In this document: positions 58,297-64,000 of the stretch, piece after piece
How the letters are laid out: the number at the start of each line of letters is the position of its first letter
Numbering within the stretch: position 1 is the stretch's first letter
Source of the DNA: Eonycteris spelaea
Lineage: Eukaryota; Chordata; Mammalia; Chiroptera; Pteropodidae
NCBI GenBank assembly: GCA_003508835.1
Contig: PUFA01000170.1
Coordinates: 2,604,001-2,668,000, forward strand
Direction: 5' to 3'
DNA length: 64,000 nt
Program-made: the position numbers and the translations under genes
Notes under the pieces: model-generated
Database searches by the model: none
Seen by the model: only the letters and a program-made list of their open reading frames with translations
What the model was told of the DNA's origin: nothing

Positions 58297-58980
58297 AGAC
58301 TACAGGGTAGAATTTTAGAACCAAAAGTAAGGTTGTTGGTTTGCTTTCCGTAGGTCTATTGTCTATGTGAGAGTCTGTTTCTTAATTCCCATTAGTCACC
58401 AGTATATTTTTTCTAGCCTTTGAAAATACATCTACAGAAATCATCATGACCTTGGCTCTTGCTGAAAATTCTTTATTTTGCAAAACATCCACACCTATAA
58501 AACTTTTATTTAATAACACAAAAAATTATATTTATTAGTTTGTTCTCAGTTTTCGTATGTGCAGTTCTATTTTTAAATTAGACTTATTTCAATATGGTAT
58601 TTTATTGTCCTTAGATTTAATTTAGCAGACTTTGTGTTTAAAGAATTTCCCTGTGAAAATATAGCAATTTGATTGTATGTACGTACCATAATGTGGTGTT
58701 TTTTTGAAATGAGAATAGTGCTATAGAAAAATAAAATACCAAGAATTTTAAACCTTGACTACCATACAGAATTTTAAAAAGAGAGTAGTAGTAGAAAACA
58801 TTGCCCGTCTCAAGGCCATTGTATTAATTCACCACATTTTATAGAAATATACTACTAAAATGTTCAAAAACATTTCTCCGTTATTATTAGTATATGTTAA
58901 CAAGTTATCTTAGCCTCCTCAAACCTATGTCTCTTAACACCCTATAAAATGCAGATAAATTATGCGGTAAATTTAATGTA
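57581..58980. other. Non-coding DNA with a moderate-GC island and TG tract
   Basis: 57600-57870 is a repeat-free, higher-GC stretch. The 115-codon frame through it (57690-58037) has no recognisable domain and no splice support. The TG microsatellite at 58247-58294 follows. The rest is AT-rich with nothing specific. Confidence 0.4.
58247..58294. repeat. (TG)n microsatellite
   Basis: About 24 uninterrupted TG units. A His/Thr repeat frame on the minus strand is its artefact. Confidence 0.97.
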
Positions 58981-58984
58981 CAGG

Positions 58985-59140
58985 TGTTAAGTGCCAGTTA
59001 CTCTAATACCCTATTTTATATCCTCCCTAATCTCACAGCTCATGAGGTATGAACTATTCTTTCCGTGTCACCATTCTGTCTCTACAGCTTGAAGTATTTA
59101 TAGGATTATCAGAGTTAGAAGAAAAAGCCAAGGTCAAACA
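58985..59140 (-). mobile_element. Possible MIR SINE, highly diverged
   Basis: 'CTCATGAGGTATGAACTATTC' and 'AAGCCAAGGTCAAACAGTA' stand where reverse-complement MIR has 'catgaggtaggtactat' and 'cccaaggtcacacagcta'. The spacing fits, but divergence is high and the call could be wrong. Confidence 0.35.
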
Positions 59141-59484
59141 GTAAAGAAAAACAATGTATTTCCACTTAAAATTATAGGACGTTTACTGGTCAGAACTCGG
59201 GCTAGGCCTAGAGTGAACTCCTTAGTCGTGGATATAAATGGGTCCCATGAGGCTCCCGATAAACTGAACCCAACTGTTACACCTTCAGAGGACACGGGAA
59301 CACTTTTGGAGTTTTCAGTTAGACCAAAAAAGCTGGACACTTATTTTTAACAAGGAGACAATAGCTTTAGGGGATGATTATTTTCATTTACATAAGAACC
59401 AAATGGCTATTATAACAACTCTTGGCTAAGAGACAAGCATGGCCAGTTGTGACACAGCAGCTGAAGGAAGGCAGTGACTGTGAG

Positions 59485-59580
59485 TGTTATCGCTATATCC
59501 TCAACACCTACGACTATAACTGGCACGAAATTAGTGTTCAAGAAACATTTGCTAAATGTATAAACAAATTGGGGGATTAA
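59485..59580 (+). mobile_element. L2 LINE 3' tail fragment
   Basis: 'TATCCTCAACACCTACGACTATAACTGGCACGAAATTAGTGTTCAAGAAACATTTGCTAAATG' follows the L2 3' end pattern 'tatccccagcgcctagaacagtgcctggcacatagtaggcgctcaataaatatttgttgaatg'. Confidence 0.55.
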
Positions 59581-59827
59581 AGCAGGATTCTGAAAATTAG
59601 TTATAACTCTCTAGATCTGGTGACACTTGGACCCAGTCACTTGTTCCCAAACTTCTCCTATCTGCATTTGGATAAATCTCAGGTCAATCACCTATATAAA
59701 CTATGATCTCCACTAGAATCACAGCACCCCAAACTTCATGGAAAGGAATGAATTTAGAGTCACATAGTCCAGCTTCTCACATTGAGTCACCATCTAAATA
59801 TTAACTACTCCTCTAAGAGATCTTCTC

Positions 59828-59960
59828 CAATCTGCCTGAACATGAGAATCACTTGGAGCAATTTTATTTTAAAAAATGAATATTCTCAGTTGTTCCTTTG
59901 AAAATTTTGACTCTAGAAATCTTTATTTTAAAAATACACCTCAGATAATATTTATAAACA
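59828..59960. mobile_element. Possible decayed hAT-Charlie (MER20/MER58-like) fragment
   Basis: 'CCTGAACATGAGAATCACTTGGAGCAATTTTATTTTAAAAAATG' resembles the 'agaatcacctggggagcttttaaaaaat' core common to several hAT-Charlie families. Both termini are lost. Tentative. Confidence 0.3.
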
Positions 59961-60094
59961 GACAGGTGTGTGAAATGCTTTCCTTAAGCATCTGTCTCCG
60001 TTTTTAAAGAGCGTTATTAGAAACTTCTATGAACTAACTCACTGCCCAAATTTTGGCACAAGTGGACTACAATAATGATCTTAATTTGTTCAGT

Positions 60095-60440
60095 CATGTA
60101 ACATTTATTCAACAATATTTAATGAACACATTATGTGAGGCACTTGGAGGACAGAAATGAAAATACAACACTTTTCATATACTACTAGAATTAAGTCCAG
60201 GTAAAATAACATTGTAATGTAGCTAGATTCATTGTGGGGTGAAAGGTAGCTACTGAAGAATTCTGAGCATGAGTGTGACATAATCACATTTGAGCATTGG
60301 AAAGATCACTCTGGTAGTGAAGTTAGCCATAGAGTGGGATGGTGAAATCTGATTTAACGAAAGCTATTTCTGTAGTTCAGCCAAGAGAGGATGAGAATAT
60401 GTACCAGTAGAAAGAAAAGCAGTCCAGGTAAAGAAGAGAA
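60095..60440 (-). mobile_element. L2 LINE 3'-end fragment
   Basis: Reverse-complement L2 order: 'ACATTTATTCAACAATATTTAATGAACACATTATGTGAGGCACTTGG', then 'GAGTGTGACATAATCACATTTGAGCATTGGAAAGATCACTCTGG', then 'GGATGGTGAAATC' and 'GTAGTTCAGCCAAGAGAGGATGAGA'. The second block is a distinctive L2 segment. Confidence 0.85.
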
Positions 60441-61730
60441 ATACACAGGATTATTTTCACCCAATTTCAACAAACAAGAATATTAGACTAAGAAAATCAC
60501 ATTGAAAGCCATATTTACACAAAGTGATTAAGTATCAGCAAGTATTAAATATTGGTTAAATATGCCGTTCATGCCCTCAAAAATAAAATCAAGTTTGCGG
60601 CTAGGTTGGATACAAAGTATATACAATGAAGATGACACAAACCCTGCTCTCAGGGGTCCACTTGTGGCAGGCGAATCACAATTATTATATGCAGAGACCA
60701 TTAAAACAACATAATATTTAAAAGAAGGGCTAAGATGTTACTATTAAAAAGTAGAATCACATAGGGGGAAGGTGCATTTAATGTTCTACAGAATGTTTAT
60801 GTGGGAACATAGTGAAGAAATCATTCTTTCAGAATAGTCGTTTCCTGCACAGTCTTCTATAAATTACGAAATGATTTAATACATTGATTTAGAGTCCATT
60901 CTCTTTGAAAAGGAGTGATGGGTAGCAGGGTGACATTACTGGTCAGGATAGACAGGGAGAGGCATACAAATTCAACATAAAATTAAACCCATAGAAAGCA
61001 CAGAGGACTTCCCAGAATATTATTTACAAAAATCAGCATGTCACGAATCAAGCTTCTATTTAAAATTGCTTTTTCATATTACTCTATTGAGGCTTCCTAC
61101 TTAATGAGATGTCTGGCAGGGACGATTTGGGGAACATTTATCCAAAATGCCAGAACTGCTTTCCACTTTGCTAAAATGCTAGCAAGAAGCTTTGAAAGTG
61201 GAAACACATTTGCAAGACATCATTGTCAAATTTCCCCTAAAGGAACAATGTGAATAGATAGAGAGCCTTGAATCAGATCGTCAATGCTGAGCTTATGCTA
61301 TTGAGTTTCCACGAACATGTTCCTAATTTTGCAGTCACTTCTCCACTTTAGGGTTGAATTCAACTATTCAAATTATTTTTTACAAATGTTTAATCCCATG
61401 TGACCCTTTATTCTATTTATTCTATCATTTATCATATTTTATCATGCATCCTACGTCTACATAATATGTATATGAGGAATTAAACCAATTCAAAGATTAA
61501 CCAATCCAACCAAAAGTTAATACAATAAATTTCCTTGGTAACAATCGGAATGCGTTTCAAATTGAAACAGAAATAACATACATTGCCTGCCAGACTGTAT
61601 TATCTTTTGGCTAGGTGGCCTCTCAGTGACTCTACATATGTCTATAATAGATCTGACTACACTACATTAGTGTTAATTTGTTTCCACATTCACTTGATCT
61701 ACCTTTCTTACTAGTGTGTGTACTTTTGGA
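60441..61730. other. AT-rich DNA with one candidate regulatory island
   Basis: No gene recognised. Contains the repeat-free island at 61020-61330, described separately. Otherwise unremarkable. Confidence 0.4.
61020..61330. promoter_or_regulatory. Candidate conserved non-coding element
   Basis: A repeat-free stretch with even base composition and an uninterrupted 71-codon frame (61038-61253) that has no domain I recognise. It includes an interferon-response-like GAAAGTGGAAAC at 61194-61205. Regulatory status is a guess from composition and lack of repeats. Confidence 0.35.
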
Positions 61731-61734
61731 GGAG

Positions 61735-61830
61735 ACATACTATGTTTAATTCACCTTTGTATCTACAGAAATCCATGGCACAAGACTAGACTTTTAGTAA
61801 TTGTGTGATGGATAACTGATTGACTGCCTA
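61735..61830 (+). mobile_element. L2 LINE 3' tail fragment
   Basis: 'TTCACCTTTGTATCTACAGAAATCCATGGCACAAGACTAGAC' followed by 'AGTAATTGTGTGATGGATAACTGA' fits the plus-strand L2 tail pattern in a diverged form. Confidence 0.45.
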
Positions 61831-63350
61831 AAATAATCGATGAGCTTCTTCTCTGTCTTACTATTTGTGTTGGGCCTATCTTTTATTTATTTAGATTAGT
61901 TATTCAGTTTCTGAATTGGCATAAGATTTGATCTGAAATTCTTTAAACATATATGAACTGAAAGTCATGATATAAAAATAAATGCTCTATTAGATATTTC
62001 TTCATTCTAAAAAATAAATAAATATATTAATAGGCTCTTAAATTCATGAGTTTTTAAATAGATAATATTTATCTGAGCACTTGCACACTCCCAGAATATT
62101 TTTTTCAAACAGGAAGAAAAAATTACCAGCCATAAGTTTAGAAAACTCTCATGAAAAAAATAGTAAACTAAAGGAAAATATATGAAGGAAAGAAGAAAAA
62201 AGTCACTGAGACTTCCAGAAATAATGTAATTATTCAATAATTTCTTTCCAGTATTCATCTATTTGTTTAACTGTATATATCCTTCCAACGTTCTCTGAAG
62301 GGTAATTAGGTAAATGCTTAGCATTCTTGTAATAATAATAAAAATGGCATTCTGCCATTTAGATAAAATAAACAATCTAACAATGGAAAGAATACTAAGG
62401 AAAAGAATATTCACACCAGATCTAAGAGGAGAATGAGCATAAAAGGACCAAATAGCATAATTAACTAAGATGTCAGACTATAAATCGGTGGAAAACATAA
62501 CTGTACTTTAATCTATAAATAAGACAATGGCCCAAGATAATCTGTACTGTCTCCTCACAATCTTTCTTATCATATACACTGAAAATAATGTTATATGAAA
62601 TGTTGTCATTAGTATTATGAAGATGGTGCTATGACCCGTTGATAACAAATCTAGAAAATTGTTTTGTTTTGGAGTAGGAAAGGGTTAGTGGTAAATTTAT
62701 TCACACTGTCTCATCTGGTCCTCTTGTGAGCAGTGGTATACATTGGCAAATTGAAGTTACAGCTGTAGTTAGTGAGTGTAGAACAAAACAAAACAAAACA
62801 AAAATTCAGGGAGTGAAAAATCAGTTAGATTATAATTAATGCATGGAGGAGATTAAATACCCTAATGTGATATATTTACAGCAAATTCTGACCAATTTGA
62901 CCTAACTATCCATAAGATGTCAAATAAGGCGTCTATATTTAATCCGATCTTTAAAAAAGAGACTGGATTGTTACACCTTGATGGATTTTAAAAAGCGTCC
63001 CTAATTCCTTCTTACTATACATCCTTCAGTATGTACATTAGAAATAGAATGCTAGGCATCACTTAACACTTTAACTACGAGAAAATAAGAGGAAAATGCT
63101 TAGTGCAGCTCAATCTTTTTTAATCGAAAAATATAACCCATATGATATTTTGAGTGGTAGGTTTGTATGGACCAGTTCAATCACTGACAGGTGAATTTGA
63201 AGACCTCACAAAATAAATAAATTCAGTATGAATCATTATTTTTTTTGACTGCGTACCTCTAGGAGAATGTTTTAAGAAGGTGTGTTTAAACGATCAAAGT
63301 CTAATTCAGAACAGGTTTTGTACCAAATCATGAAGAGGAACTATTGTTTA
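61831..63350. other. AT-rich non-coding DNA
   Basis: No recognised gene or transposon. A short AAAAC microsatellite lies at about 62783-62803. Confidence 0.4.
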
Positions 63351-63354
63351 CTCA

Positions 63355-63547
63355 GAAACTCCCCTGTACCAAGTGCTATACCAGTTTCTTATGTAATATA
63401 TTGTGTCTGAGAACAAAAGAACTGCGTGGTAGTTATTTTCTTCATTTTCTAGATAAGAAACTAAATCTTGGGGTTAAAAACTTTGTCCAGGTCCAAGATA
63501 GTGAAAGCTTCAGAATTTGGCTGCAAAGCCTTCAAAGTCTATGATCT
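63355..63547 (-). mobile_element. MIR SINE
   Basis: Reverse-complement MIR in order: 'ACCAAGTGCTATACCAG', 'GTGGTAGTTATTTTCTTCATTTTCTAGATAAGAAACTAAATCTTGG', 'AACTTTGTCCAGGTCCAAGATAGTGA', 'TCAGAATTTGGCTGCAAAGCC'. Nearly the whole element is present. Confidence 0.85.
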
Positions 63548-64000
63548 TTTTTATTTAAAATAAAGATAATACAAATATAACCAAAGAACTTGATATAATT
63601 CATATAGTTTATATCGCTGTATTAACCAATGGATGTAATTACTTGACCTAAAAAGCCAACTGGAAGAACGTAGATTTTCAGATGAACATAATTTGTGACC
63701 AAGAGTTTTATAGACACAGGACACATTCACATTTTTACCCTATTTTCTCTGTCATTTTAGCTTTGTCTTAAAGACTCTGCTAGATTGGCAGAATTCCTGA
63801 GTAGTTACAGCATTCTAGTGATTGGAATGTTTTAAGAGATGTTTATAATCCAGAAACTAAACATCTGTTTGGCTAAAAATAAAAGTATTTCTTTCATTAA
63901 TTTGTCCAAGACTTTTTAAAATGCCATTATCGGCATGGCTTATCAAGACCCCTATAAATATAAATAGCCTAACATCCATTGTATTAAACAATAGCTCTAA
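63548..64000. other. AT-rich non-coding DNA to the window edge
   Basis: Nothing specific recognised. Confidence 0.4.

Noticed and set aside
58142..58324. His/Thr-repeat minus-strand frame
   Set aside because: Translation of the TG microsatellite.
1..64000. CRISPR array, tRNA, rRNA, known microRNA hairpin, endogenous retrovirus
   Set aside because: No spaced direct repeats, no tRNA A/B-box cloverleaf, no rRNA text, no microRNA I recognise, and no LTR or gag/pol-like reading frames. All long reverse-transcriptase-like text is L1.

Overview
The window is eukaryotic, almost certainly mammalian, and largely non-coding. It is AT-rich apart from one GC/CpG-rich block at about 2.9-8.3 kb, and it carries the repeat fauna of eutherian mammals: MIR, L2, L1, hAT-Charlie and Tigger. 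No Alu, B1/B2 or carnivore SINE is visible. The two L1 3' ends (about 55.6-55.7 kb and 57.4-57.6 kb) read like L1 tails I associate with bats. I therefore lean to a laurasiatherian, most likely a bat with little recent SINE activity; this is inference. No complete protein-coding gene, tRNA, rRNA, CRISPR array or bacterial-type operon is recognisable, and the ORFs over 60 codons look like chance frames or decayed L1.

Layout. 1-2.6 kb: AT-rich, with one CTCF-like site. 2.9-8.3 kb: a promoter-like region with G-runs, several candidate splice sites and a CpG island. The best-supported gene structure is on the + strand: two possible first exons ending at strong donors (3150, 4135), an internal exon at 5957-6066, a very short 129-bp intron, and a GC-rich exon at 6196-6556. 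The last exon holds a 45-codon ORF with a good Kozak context and an alanine-rich middle. I do not recognise the gene; the exons look like 5' UTR or lncRNA, and the rest of the window could be its intron or a flanking desert.

8.3-33 kb: repeat-poor AT-rich DNA with old fragments (MIR, L2, one MER5A, one Tigger), simple repeats and some repeat-free islands that may be conserved regulatory elements. Two very small poly(A)-tailed insertions with 8-9 bp flanking repeats stand out at 12.1 and 31.5 kb. 33.9-35.9 kb: an L1 on the minus strand with its 5' part inverted, as expected from twin priming. 36-51.7 kb: L2/MIR fragments, one inverted L2 pair, a long L2 invaded by a MIR, a Z-DNA-prone CG/TG tract and an AT palindrome.

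51.8-57.6 kb: a nested complex. A plus-strand L1 has a 5' UTR, ORF1 and the start of the ORF2 endonuclease, then jumps to the L1 3' end (RT missing). A second, twin-primed L1 is inserted in its ORF1 and a MER1/Charlie-like hAT element in its 3' end. 57.6-64 kb: more L2/MIR fragments and repeat-free islands.

Repeat family names come from recognition by eye and their boundaries are approximate (tens of bases). No computation or database search was done.
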